Positions 5,220-11,453 of a stretch of 11,453 nucleotides of DNA are shown in pieces. This DNA comes from an uncultured Bacteroidota bacterium (GTDB lineage: Bacteria; Bacteroidota; Bacteroidia; Flavobacteriales; Flavobacteriaceae). The stretch spans positions 1 through 11,453 of the forward strand of contig CAIXNQ010000113.1 in NCBI GenBank assembly GCA_903920835.1, read 5' to 3'. Made by a program: the position numbers and the translations under genes. Within the stretch, counting starts at the first letter, position 1, and each line of letters begins with the position of its first letter. The notes beneath the pieces were generated by a model. It was not told the DNA's origin, ran no database searches, and saw only the letters and a list, made by a program, of their open reading frames with translations.

Positions 5220-7919
5220 ATGAAAGACGAAGACAACATTGAGGAAACTAATGATGAATTAGCAGCATCGACTAATGACGAAAGTCTTACTGATGGCTTT
5301 GACGATATTGTAACTAAAAGTTCAAACCACTTCTACGAAAACAACGAAAACGCCGACGACACCATTACCAAAGTTACAGGAATGTACAAGGATTGGTTTT
5401 TGGATTATGCTTCGTATGTAATTCTGGAGCGTGCCGTTCCTGCCATTGAAGACGGTTTCAAACCGGTACAGCGACGAATTATGCACTCTTTAAAAGAATT
5501 GGATGACGGTCGTTATAACAAGGTTGCAAATGTTGTTGGGCATACCATGCAGTACCATCCTCACGGAGATGCGAGTATTGGTGACGCCATGGTTCAAATC
5601 GGTCAGAAAGAACTGCTGATTGATTGTCAAGGAAACTGGGGCAACATTCTTACGGGTGATGGTGCCGCAGCTTCGCGTTATATCGAGGCGCGCCTTTCAA
5701 AATTTGCCCTCGAAGTTTTGTATTCGCCTAAAATTACTGATTGGGGCGTTTCTTATGATGGGCGTCGTGCAGAACCTAATAATTTACCTGTCAAATTCCC
5801 GCTTTTGTTGGCTCAGGGTGCAGAGGGAATTGCAGTGGGACTTTCTACAAAAGTATTGCCGCATAATTTCAACGAACTTATTGACGCTTCAATTAAAATT
5901 CTAAAAGGGAAACCTTTCACTATTTATCCTGATTTTCAAACCGCAGGTATTGCAGATATTACCAATTACAACGACGGAATGCGTGGCGGACGTGTTCGTG
6001 TGAGAGCAAAAATCGGGCAATGGGATAAAAACACTTTGGTCATTACGCAAATTCCGTATTCAACAAATACAACTACTTTAATTGACAGTATTTTGAAAGC
6101 TAATGAAAAAGGCAAAATCAAAATCAAGAAAATTGAAGACAATACCGCTGCCGAAGTAGAAATTCTGATTCATCTTTATCCAGGGGTTTCACCCGACAAG
6201 ACCATCGATGCGCTTTTTGCATTTACGGCTTGCGAAACCTCAGTTGCACCACTGGGTTGTGTGATTCAAGACAATAAACCTTTGTTTGTTGGAGTTTCTC
6301 ACATGTTGAAAATTTCTACCGAAAGAACGGTTCAATTATTAAAAAGTGAACTCGAAATTCAGCTTGGGGAACTCGAAGAACAATGGCATTTTTTATCTCT
6401 TGAACGAATCTTTATAGAAAACAAAATTTATCGTGATATTGAGGAAGAAACCAGTCGTGAAGGTGTTATTCAAGCGGTTGATAATGGTTTGAAGCCGCAT
6501 ATTCAACACCTCAAAAGAGCCATTACCGAAGCCGATATTCTTCGATTATTGGATATTAAAATCATGCGGATTTCTAAGTTTGACAGCAATAAAGCGCAAG
6601 ATAAAATTGAAGCGCTTGAAGCCGACATAGAACAAGTAAAATTCGACTTAGAACATTTAATCGACTTTGCGATTGCTTATTTCACAAAGCTTAAAGAAAA
6701 GTACGGAAAAGGCAGAGAACGTCAAACAGAACTTCGTGTTTTTGATGATATTGAAGCTACAAAAGTGGTTTTGAGAAACACCAAATTATATGTAAACCGC
6801 GAAGAAGGATTTGTAGGAACTGGTTTGAAAAAAGACGAATACGTTACCGATTGTTCCGATATTGACGATGTGATTGTATTTCTTAGAGACGGAAACATGA
6901 TGGTCTGCAAAGTTGACGAAAAGAAATTTGTGGGCAAAGACATTATTCATGTTGCGATTTTTGACAAAAGCGACAAGCGCACTATCTATAACATGATTTA
7001 TCGAGATGGAAAATCGGGGCCAACTTATATCAAACGATTCAATGTTTCGGGAGTAACTCGTGATAAATTATATGACTTGACTAATGAAACCAAAGGTTCT
7101 CAAATTCTTTATTTTACTTGCAATCCAAATGGGGAAGCTGAGGTAATTACGGTCATTTTAAGACAAATTGGAAGTATCAAAAAACTGAAATGGGATCTTG
7201 ATTTTGCTACAATTTCGATTAAAGGAAGAACTTCTAAAGGAAATTTGGTCACCAAATATCCCATCAAGAAAATTGAAATCAAAGAGAAAGGCATCTCGAC
7301 ATTATTGCCGAGAAGAATTTGGTTTGATGATACGGTTCAAAAGCTGAACGTTGATGCTCGTGGCGAATTGTTGGGCGAATTTAGACCCAGCGATAAAATT
7401 TTGGTCATTTCGCAAACAGGAAAACTGAAAGTGATTACCCCCGAAATTACGACCCATTTTGACGAAGACATGATTGTACTTGAAAAATGGATTCCAGCCA
7501 AACCCATCTCGGCTATTTATTATGACGGCGAAAAAGAGCGCTACTACCTAAAAAGATTTTTGATAGAAACCGAAGGCAAAGAAGAAACCTTCATCACCGA
7601 ACATCCGAATTCACATCTTGAAATTGTGGCGACGGATTATCGACCGATGGCAGAATTGGTTTTTGCTAAAGTAAAAGGTGTTCAAAAAGAAAATCAAATT
7701 ATAGATTTAGAAGCTTTTATTGCTGTGAAAGGCTTTAAAGCTCTCGGAAATCAATTGACTACAGACAAATTAAAACAAGTCAATTTACTCGAACCGTTGC
7801 CATATGAAGTTCCTGTTGAAGAAGTTCCTGAGGCAATTTCTGAAAACTCAGATGATGACGAAATTAATGATGACGCACCAGTTCAGTTAGACGAAGATGG
7901 ACAAATCACATTATTCTAA
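5220..7919 (+). CDS. parC: DNA topoisomerase IV subunit A (ParC)
   Basis: This is the DNA-cutting subunit of type IIA topoisomerase, which with ParE unlinks replicated chromosomes. The 899 residues start with an acidic extension (1-50). The breakage-reunion domain follows: DGFKPVQRRI (78-87), YHPHGDASIGD (112-122) and AASRY (150-154), with Arg153 and Tyr154 as the catalytic pair. The C-terminal beta-pinwheel begins near residue 510. It has no canonical GyrA box (QRRGGKG). A degenerate VKGFKALGN (836-844) is found instead, so ParC is preferred over GyrA. The tail (about 864-899) is very acidic and ends in QITLF. Residue 118 is Ala where E. coli GyrA and ParC have the quinolone-contact Ser, with Ser119 next to it and Asp122 at the acidic position. 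parE is not adjacent. The gene converges on 7962-8591 and ends in a bidirectional terminator. Confidence 0.95.
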   Translation: MKDEDNIEETNDELAASTNDESLTDGFDDIVTKSSNHFYENNENADDTITKVTGMYKDWFLDYASYVILERAVPAIEDGFKPVQRRIMHSLKELDDGRYNKVANVVGHTMQYHPHGDASIGDAMVQIGQKELLIDCQGNWGNILTGDGAAASRYIEARLSKFALEVLYSPKITDWGVSYDGRRAEPNNLPVKFPLLLAQGAEGIAVGLSTKVLPHNFNELIDASIKILKGKPFTIYPDFQTAGIADITNYNDGMRGGRVRVRAKIGQWDKNTLVITQIPYSTNTTTLIDSILKANEKGKIKIKKIEDNTAAEVEILIHLYPGVSPDKTIDALFAFTACETSVAPLGCVIQDNKPLFVGVSHMLKISTERTVQLLKSELEIQLGELEEQWHFLSLERIFIENKIYRDIEEETSREGVIQAVDNGLKPHIQHLKRAITEADILRLLDIKIMRISKFDSNKAQDKIEALEADIEQVKFDLEHLIDFAIAYFTKLKEKYGKGRERQTELRVFDDIEATKVVLRNTKLYVNREEGFVGTGLKKDEYVTDCSDIDDVIVFLRDGNMMVCKVDEKKFVGKDIIHVAIFDKSDKRTIYNMIYRDGKSGPTYIKRFNVSGVTRDKLYDLTNETKGSQILYFTCNPNGEAEVITVILRQIGSIKKLKWDLDFATISIKGRTSKGNLVTKYPIKKIEIKEKGISTLLPRRIWFDDTVQKLNVDARGELLGEFRPSDKILVISQTGKLKVITPEITTHFDEDMIVLEKWIPAKPISAIYYDGEKERYYLKRFLIETEGKEETFITEHPNSHLEIVATDYRPMAELVFAKVKGVQKENQIIDLEAFIAVKGFKALGNQLTTDKLKQVNLLEPLPYEVPVEEVPEAISENSDDDEINDDAPVQLDEDGQITLF

Positions 7920-7925
7920 AAAGTA

Positions 7926-7964
7926 AAACCCCAATCGAAATGAATCTTTTGGGGTTTGTTTTTA
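7926..7964. terminator. bidirectional terminator between parC and the 7962-8591 gene
   Basis: AAACCCCAA (7926-7934) pairs perfectly with TTGGGGTTT (7949-7957) across a 14-base loop. The plus strand continues GTTTTTAAT and the minus strand continues TTACTTTTTAG, so it can stop both convergent genes. It overlaps the last codon of the minus-strand gene and resembles the terminator at 11164-11206. Confidence 0.85.
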
Positions 7965-8591
7965 ATCTTCGTCTTCAAAATCTTTATGCCTTAGTTTATC
8001 TATTGCTTGAGCAAAAGATATTGTGGCTCTTGAAATAATATCTCGATATTCCTCAATATAATTTTCTCCCATTTCAAACAAATCTGGATAAAATTTTAGG
8101 GTCAATTCGTGCAGGGTTTGGTCTATCGAGTCCAGAAATTCTTCGTATTTTATATTCCACAATCTATAATCTTCATCTACAATACTGACAATGTCATCAA
8201 TGATTTCTTGTTGCTTTTGTTGGGCTTCTGGAGTTTGATTTTGTAGTCTATCACACCAATCATAATGTTTCGTTATATGATTTTCATCCAAACTTTCTAA
8301 AAACAATATTATATACTTTTCTATATCGAAGCTTTCGCTTTCTATTACTTTAAAGATTTTGCTGTGTTTTGGACCATAGCCGTGCATATCATTTCTTATT
8401 TTATTCAAATAGTTATAGGCAGGCTCGTCGACTGTATAAATAAATTTGAGTAGTTTTTCGTAGGGATATGAAATAGGCATAAAGACTTCGGGAAGGTTGT
8501 CTGTTTTGAAAAATATTTTAATGAATATATAGTCATCGCCCGTGTCTTCAATCATATTATTAATTTCATATCTTGTAAATTGTGCTTTCAT
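7962..8591 (-). CDS. acidic cytoplasmic protein of unknown function
   Basis: I do not recognise this 209-residue protein. It has no signal peptide or membrane segment and is acidic, ending DFEDED. Residues 1-60 look like a mixed alpha/beta unit (YIFIKIFFKT at 21-30, VFMPISYPYEKLLKFIY at 36-52). The rest is mainly helical: HGYGPKHSKIF at 70-80, a helix at 90-103, a Gln-rich helix at 117-137 (QNQTPEAQQKQQEII), then LWNIKYEEFLDSIDQTL (144-160) and a final helix to 203. The single Cys is at 113. The ATG at 8591 is the first in frame and has an A-rich leader. I find no clear TAnnTTTG box in the 52 bases between it and the upstream terminator, so its expression may come from read-through. It ends in the terminator shared with parC. 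Confidence 0.7.
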   Translation of the reverse strand: MKAQFTRYEINNMIEDTGDDYIFIKIFFKTDNLPEVFMPISYPYEKLLKFIYTVDEPAYNYLNKIRNDMHGYGPKHSKIFKVIESESFDIEKYIILFLESLDENHITKHYDWCDRLQNQTPEAQQKQQEIIDDIVSIVDEDYRLWNIKYEEFLDSIDQTLHELTLKFYPDLFEMGENYIEEYRDIISRATISFAQAIDKLRHKDFEDED

Positions 8592-8632
8592 GGTTTTGAT
8601 TATCTTTTTGTTGATTTTTTTGATTTAAGTTT

Positions 8633-8706
8633 CTAAAAAATAACAACCGCAAATTCACAATTTATAGCTCGAAAATCGAATGATATAATTTGCGAATTTG
8701 CGGTTG
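8633..8706 (-). terminator. strong terminator hairpin after the 8740-9435 gene
   Basis: A 13-bp perfect inverted repeat, CAACCGCAAATTC (8644-8656) with GAATTTGCGGTTG (8694-8706), is extended inward by a further 10 positions with two mismatches. A small inner hairpin (CGA/TCG) lies at the tip. Read on the minus strand the stem is followed by TTATTTTTTAG, as in an intrinsic terminator. It separates the two unknown minus-strand genes. A dispersed palindromic repeat used as terminator cannot be excluded. Confidence 0.75.
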
Positions 8707-8739
8707 AAGTTTAATCTAATAAAACTGACGGTTTCTTTC

Positions 8740-9435
8740 TTATCCTGCTGCTGGTGTTTCGGTTTCTGGACCACCGCTTTGGGTGTTATAAATCACGTAG
8801 TCGTTATATTTTGCTTCGCTGGTTGTTCTCCAAATATCGCGTCCAGTTTCGGCATATTTAACCACCAAAGCATATAAATTATTTGCCAAAACGGCTCGGT
8901 CTTCAGTACTGTTGTCTCGGTTTTTAATAGCATCTCTTTGTTGGTCGATGGCTTCGTCAAAATGAACTATGGTCGCATTAAGACTGTCAATTTTTGCGGC
9001 AGTGATGCCTTCAGTAGCCAAGTCGGTTAAATATTTGGTGGCGGTTTTTGAAAGCGATTTGGCATTGCGAACCAAAACGTCATCGGTTTGCTTGGTCAAA
9101 TCATGGTTGCCAAATTCTCTATATTTGCCCGTTCCTTCGCCAAAAACATTCTTTGCAGCTAACAAAATAGTGCGCATTGGGGTTTCAATGCTCGTCCTAA
9201 AATTGTTTTTCGATTGGGTTTTATCCATTTGAATTCCCTGTAGTTGCTCATCCGTCGGAAAATCGTCAAATTGATGAATTGCCTCTTGAAACTCCGCTTT
9301 TTTGTCATCATTAAAACCACGATCTGTAAACTCGGGCAGGTCTCTCATTATGTTGCTTAACATAGTATCAGCCAATTGTTTTAAAAATCCGAAAGTGAAT
9401 CTAAACATCGGTAGGATTGCTTTTTTCTTTGCCAT
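8740..9435 (-). CDS. helical protein of unknown function with low-complexity tail
   Basis: I cannot name this 231-residue family, though similar small helical proteins of unknown role occur in flavobacteria (from memory). It starts MAKKKAILPMFRFTFGFLKQLAD, a basic-hydrophobic segment without a cleavage site, so it is probably not secreted by Sec. The body reads as amphipathic helices at about 13-32, 45-56, 75-98, 115-142, 145-171 and 178-200, without cysteines. It contains GEGTGKYREFGNHD (99-112), which is glycine-rich but not a Walker A loop. The conserved-looking end EAKYNDYVIYNT (207-218) is followed by a flexible tail of Gly, Pro, Glu and Thr (SGGPETETPAAG). The ATG at 9435 sits about 32 bases below a good -7 box. 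It is transcribed as a single gene, ended by the hairpin at 8633-8706. Confidence 0.75.
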   Translation of the reverse strand: MAKKKAILPMFRFTFGFLKQLADTMLSNIMRDLPEFTDRGFNDDKKAEFQEAIHQFDDFPTDEQLQGIQMDKTQSKNNFRTSIETPMRTILLAAKNVFGEGTGKYREFGNHDLTKQTDDVLVRNAKSLSKTATKYLTDLATEGITAAKIDSLNATIVHFDEAIDQQRDAIKNRDNSTEDRAVLANNLYALVVKYAETGRDIWRTTSEAKYNDYVIYNTQSGGPETETPAAG

Positions 9436-9473
9436 TTTTTTAAAATTTTAATGTTAATAATTGAATTGTTTTA

Positions 9474-9481
9474 CAAACTTA
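9474..9481 (-). promoter_or_regulatory. promoter -7 box of the 8740-9435 gene
   Basis: The minus strand reads TAAGTTTG, within TTAAGTTTGTAAAA, a 14-base string identical to that before parC. The -33 element is a T-run (TTT about 20 bases upstream) without G. The predicted leader is about 32 bases. Confidence 0.55.
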
Positions 9482-9635
9482 ACAAACAAAATTTAAAGAA
9501 AAAAGTGTTGCTTTAATTTTTTTTATTCAAAATACTTACTCTTATTTTTTTTTTCATTTCTAATAAAAAAAATATTATTGGGCTATAATTTGTTTTTATC
9601 GAATTGAATCAATATTTATATTTTATTTACAAAAT

Positions 9636-9867
9636 AGGAAAGTAAATTGTAAAATTAAGAATATAAAATAATAAATTAGGGAAAAAAATTAAAAATTAAG
9701 GGAAGCAAAATGGAACCCTAGGAAAATATAATATTACTCTAGGAAAATAAAATGTTATTCTGTGAAAATAAAATGTTATTCTGTGAAAATAAATATGCGT
9801 TTTAGGAAAGTAAATTGTAAAAACAGGAAAGTAAAATCTATAACTTAGAAAATAGATTAATATTTCT
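9636..9867 (+). repeat. 21-base tandem array (array 2, 11 units)
   Basis: Units start at 9636, 9658, 9679, 9700, 9720, 9741, 9762, 9783, 9804, 9825 and 9846: steps of 22, 21, 21, 20, 21, 21, 21, 21, 21 and 21, an average of exactly 21 bases. Each opens AGGAAA, GGGAAA or GTGAAA, then A/T-rich sequence, and ends TTATTCT, TTACTCT or similar. The best-preserved core is GGAAAATAAAATGTTATTC. The units at 9741 and 9762 are identical at 19 of 21 positions, while the outer units are more diverged. There are no spacers between units and no invariant repeat, so it is not a CRISPR array. The period equals two turns of B-DNA, so the A-tracts are phased. Confidence 0.85.
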
Positions 9868-9980
9868 GTAGTAATTTATATTATAATTATTGTTATGGAA
9901 CAAAAACTAAAAAAAATATATTCAAATAATTCCAAACCTTTATTTTGAAATGTTATTTTTACAACCAAATATTTCATATC

Positions 9981-11153
9981 ATGATTAGAAAAAACATAGT
10001 ATTAGTTGCCGTTTTGAGTTCTATGGGCCTTTTTGCTCAAGATGATTTAATAAAAAAAGTAATTGGCAATGCCTCAATTCAATCTGAATTCATTTTTAAA
10101 GACGTTATTAATCTTGACAACACCTCTGTCAAGAATCAAGGATCGGCAGGAACGTGCTGGAGTTATTCTGGCAATTCTTTCCTGGAATCAGAAATGATGC
10201 GCATGGGCAAAAAACCCGTTGACATTGCCGAGATTTTCACTGCCAGACAAATTTATCTCGGAAAAGCCCGCAATTACATATTGTTTAATGGCAATTTAAG
10301 CATTGGCGATGGTGGCGAACTGCATGATGTTATGAATGTTTTAAAACGCAACGGAGCGATGCCGCAACAGGCCTACACACTCGAAGATTATGGAAAAGGA
10401 GCCGTTAAAGCCAGCGAAATGCAAAATCATCTGAAAGAAATTTTGGATAATTTTATTAAAAATCCGAAAAATAAAGAGGCAACTTGGACATCTGAAGTTA
10501 AAAATTATCTTGACGAAAAACTCGGAAAATTACCTGAATCGTTTGACTATAACGGAAAAAAATATACACCTCAATCTTTTGCCAAAGAGGTTATAGGCAT
10601 CAATCCGGATAATTATATTGAACTTTCTTCTTATGCCGATAGTCCGTATTATGAAAAAATGGTAATGCCAGTTCCTGATAATTGGAGTTATGACCAGCTC
10701 TATAACGTGCCGATGAACTCGATTACGTCGATTATTGACCATGCGCTGTCAAAAGGATATACGGTGGCGTGGGCTACAGATGTTTCTGAACCTTATTTTT
10801 CTTGGAAAAATGGGGTGGCACATGTTCCAAATTTGGATTTATATAACATTACAGACGAACAAAAGAAAACCATTTTTAACGGCCCGATTCAAGAAAAACC
10901 AATTACCGAAGAGCTGCGTCTAGACGGACTTTATACATTATTCACCACCGATGATCACGGAATGCACATTGTGGGTCTGGCAAAAGACCAAAACGGAAAA
11001 GAGTATTATAAAGTAAAAAATTCTTGGGGAGCAACCAATGATTATAAAGGATATCTTTATGTAACCAAGGCCTATGTTCAGTTAAAAACTACGGCAATAT
11101 TGCTTCACAAAAATGCGTTGCCAAAGTCTGAAAGAACAAAATTGAAAGTTTAA
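9981..11153 (+). CDS. secreted C1-family cysteine peptidase (bleomycin hydrolase/PepC type)
   Basis: This is a papain-fold peptidase of the C1B (bleomycin hydrolase/aminopeptidase C) type, 390 residues from the chosen ATG. The active-site set is complete: oxyanion Gln53 in KNQGSAGTCW (51-60) with nucleophile Cys59, His326 in DDHGMHIVG (324-332), and Asn347 in KNSWG (346-350). A Sec signal peptide MIRKNIVLVAVLSSMGLFAQ (1-20) with a likely cut after FAQ places it outside the cytoplasm, whereas classical PepC and bleomycin hydrolase are cytoplasmic. A TTG at 9945 would add 12 residues before the signal peptide and is rejected. The long insert between Cys and His (about 140-320) is typical of C1B rather than papain itself. 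The likely role is digestion of peptides in the periplasm or outside the cell; substrates cannot be read from sequence. It is transcribed alone and ends at a terminator shared with valS. Confidence 0.9.
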   Translation: MIRKNIVLVAVLSSMGLFAQDDLIKKVIGNASIQSEFIFKDVINLDNTSVKNQGSAGTCWSYSGNSFLESEMMRMGKKPVDIAEIFTARQIYLGKARNYILFNGNLSIGDGGELHDVMNVLKRNGAMPQQAYTLEDYGKGAVKASEMQNHLKEILDNFIKNPKNKEATWTSEVKNYLDEKLGKLPESFDYNGKKYTPQSFAKEVIGINPDNYIELSSYADSPYYEKMVMPVPDNWSYDQLYNVPMNSITSIIDHALSKGYTVAWATDVSEPYFSWKNGVAHVPNLDLYNITDEQKKTIFNGPIQEKPITEELRLDGLYTLFTTDDHGMHIVGLAKDQNGKEYYKVKNSWGATNDYKGYLYVTKAYVQLKTTAILLHKNALPKSERTKLKV

Positions 11154-11163
11154 ATTTTTCAAT

Positions 11164-11206
11164 AACAAACCTCAATTGAAATTATCTTTTGGGGTTTGTT
11201 TTTTTA
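11164..11206. terminator. bidirectional terminator between the peptidase gene and valS
   Basis: AACAAACCTCAA (11164-11175) pairs with TTGGGGTTTGTT (11189-11200), 12 bp with one G-T wobble, across a 13-base loop. The plus strand continues with TTTTTAT. In the minus direction the stem is followed by a less perfect T-rich stretch. The right arm and loop are almost the same sequence as the terminator after parC. Confidence 0.85.
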
Positions 11207-11453
11207 TCTTAAACTCGCTAAACTCTGTTCTATCGTGCTAATCTTTGCCAAAGCATCTGCCTCTTTTTGACGTTCGATTGCCAGTACTTTCTCTGGTGCA
11301 CCGTTTACAAATTTTTCGTTAGACAATTTTGCCTGAACAGATTTTAAAAATCCTTTAGTATAATTGAGTTCTTCTGTCAGTTTTGCAATTTCATCTTCTA
11401 CATTTATTGCCCCAACAATCGGAATAAAATATTCATTTGATTTTGCTCTAAAG
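11204..11453 (-). CDS. valS: valine-tRNA ligase, C-terminal end (partial)
   Basis: Only the last 82 codons are present; the 5' part lies beyond the right edge. ValRS charges tRNA-Val with valine in the cytoplasm. The visible part begins FRAKSNEYFIPIVGAINVED and continues with a charged coiled coil: LTEELNYTKGFLKSVQAKL, then LSNEKFVNGAPEKVLAIERQ. The segment F-V-N-x-A-P-x-x-V is the hallmark of the C-terminal tRNA-binding arm of ValRS, and the protein ends IEQSLASLR. The catalytic HIGH and KMSKS motifs are outside the window. The reading frame is open with no break, and the stop codon overlaps the T-tract of the shared terminator. Confidence 0.95.
   Translation of the reverse strand, partial: FRAKSNEYFIPIVGAINVEDEIAKLTEELNYTKGFLKSVQAKLSNEKFVNGAPEKVLAIERQKEADALAKISTIEQSLASLR

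Larger units (their letters stand above)
9436..9980. other. 545-base divergent intergenic region dominated by a 21-base repeat array
   Basis: Extremely AT-rich, with no credible gene. In order: the minus-strand promoter (9474-9481); T-rich and A-rich filler without recognisable signals (about 9500-9635); the 21-base array (9636-9867); AT-rich filler; and the leader of the peptidase gene. A single-mismatch -7 box, TTATTTTG, lies at 9940-9947 with no good -33 element, so the peptidase promoter is only weakly defined. Confidence 0.7.

Noticed and set aside
4722..5239. Minus-strand frames of 77-101 codons over the DUF2130 gene and the start of parC
   Set aside because: They are antisense to well-supported coding sequence and show no family features.
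5220..7919. Assignment as gyrase subunit A
   Set aside because: It has no canonical GyrA box in the C-terminal domain, and the acidic tail and degenerate VKGFKALGN fit the ParC type of Bacteroidota.
8740..9435. Walker A nucleotide-binding loop at GEGTGKY
   Set aside because: The spacing does not fit GxxxxGK(S/T), no preceding hydrophobic strand is evident, and Lys is followed by Tyr.
9636..9867. CRISPR array
   Set aside because: The units are contiguous and diverged, with no invariant repeat alternating with unique spacers, and no cas gene is present.
9945..9980. Upstream TTG start for the peptidase gene
   Set aside because: It would add 12 residues in front of a textbook signal peptide. 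The ATG at 9981 gives the normal N-terminus, and the TTG overlaps a possible promoter box.
1..11453. tRNA, rRNA or insertion sequence
   Set aside because: On reading both strands I found no tRNA-like fold, rRNA segment or transposase frame. The two unknown genes do not resemble transposases.

Overview
The window is AT-rich DNA from a member of the Bacteroidota, most likely the family Flavobacteriaceae (a Flavobacterium-like genome). The evidence is the gene order purH-mreB, MreB and ParC sequences of flavobacterial type, signal peptides ending in FGQ or FAQ, leaders without Shine-Dalgarno sequences, and several upstream boxes matching the Bacteroidota promoter form TAnnTTTG with TTG or TTT about 19-23 bases further upstream.

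Layout. Positions 1-2725 are read leftward: purH (last two steps of purine synthesis), then mreB (cell-shape actin), then an apparent start of mreC that cannot be followed to the window edge. Divergent from purH is a small secreted protein of unknown function (2902-3384). A 542-base gap holds a GC hairpin and an array of degenerate 21-22 base repeats (3573-3724). It is followed by a DUF2130-type coiled-coil protein with a PD-(D/E)XK-like nuclease signature (3927-5156) and by parC, the topoisomerase IV A subunit (5220-7919). parC converges on an unrecognised acidic protein (7962-8591, minus) across a shared bidirectional terminator. Upstream of that, also on the minus strand, is a second unrecognised helical protein (8740-9435) with its own strong terminator hairpin. 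Another large gap (9436-9980) holds an 11-unit array with an average period of exactly 21 bases (9636-9867). Then comes a secreted papain-fold peptidase of the bleomycin hydrolase/PepC type (9981-11153). It converges on the C-terminal end of valS (11204-11453, minus, running out of the window) across a second bidirectional terminator.

Most genes are housekeeping (nucleotide synthesis, shape, decatenation, translation) and do not form one pathway. The most unusual content is the pair of 21-base-period, A-tract-phased arrays. They lie in two separate intergenic gaps, run in the same orientation and share a consensus. They are not CRISPR arrays and not simple microsatellites. Second in interest are a terminal QITLF peptide on ParC, which looks like a sliding-clamp-binding motif, and the nuclease-like signature of the DUF2130 protein.
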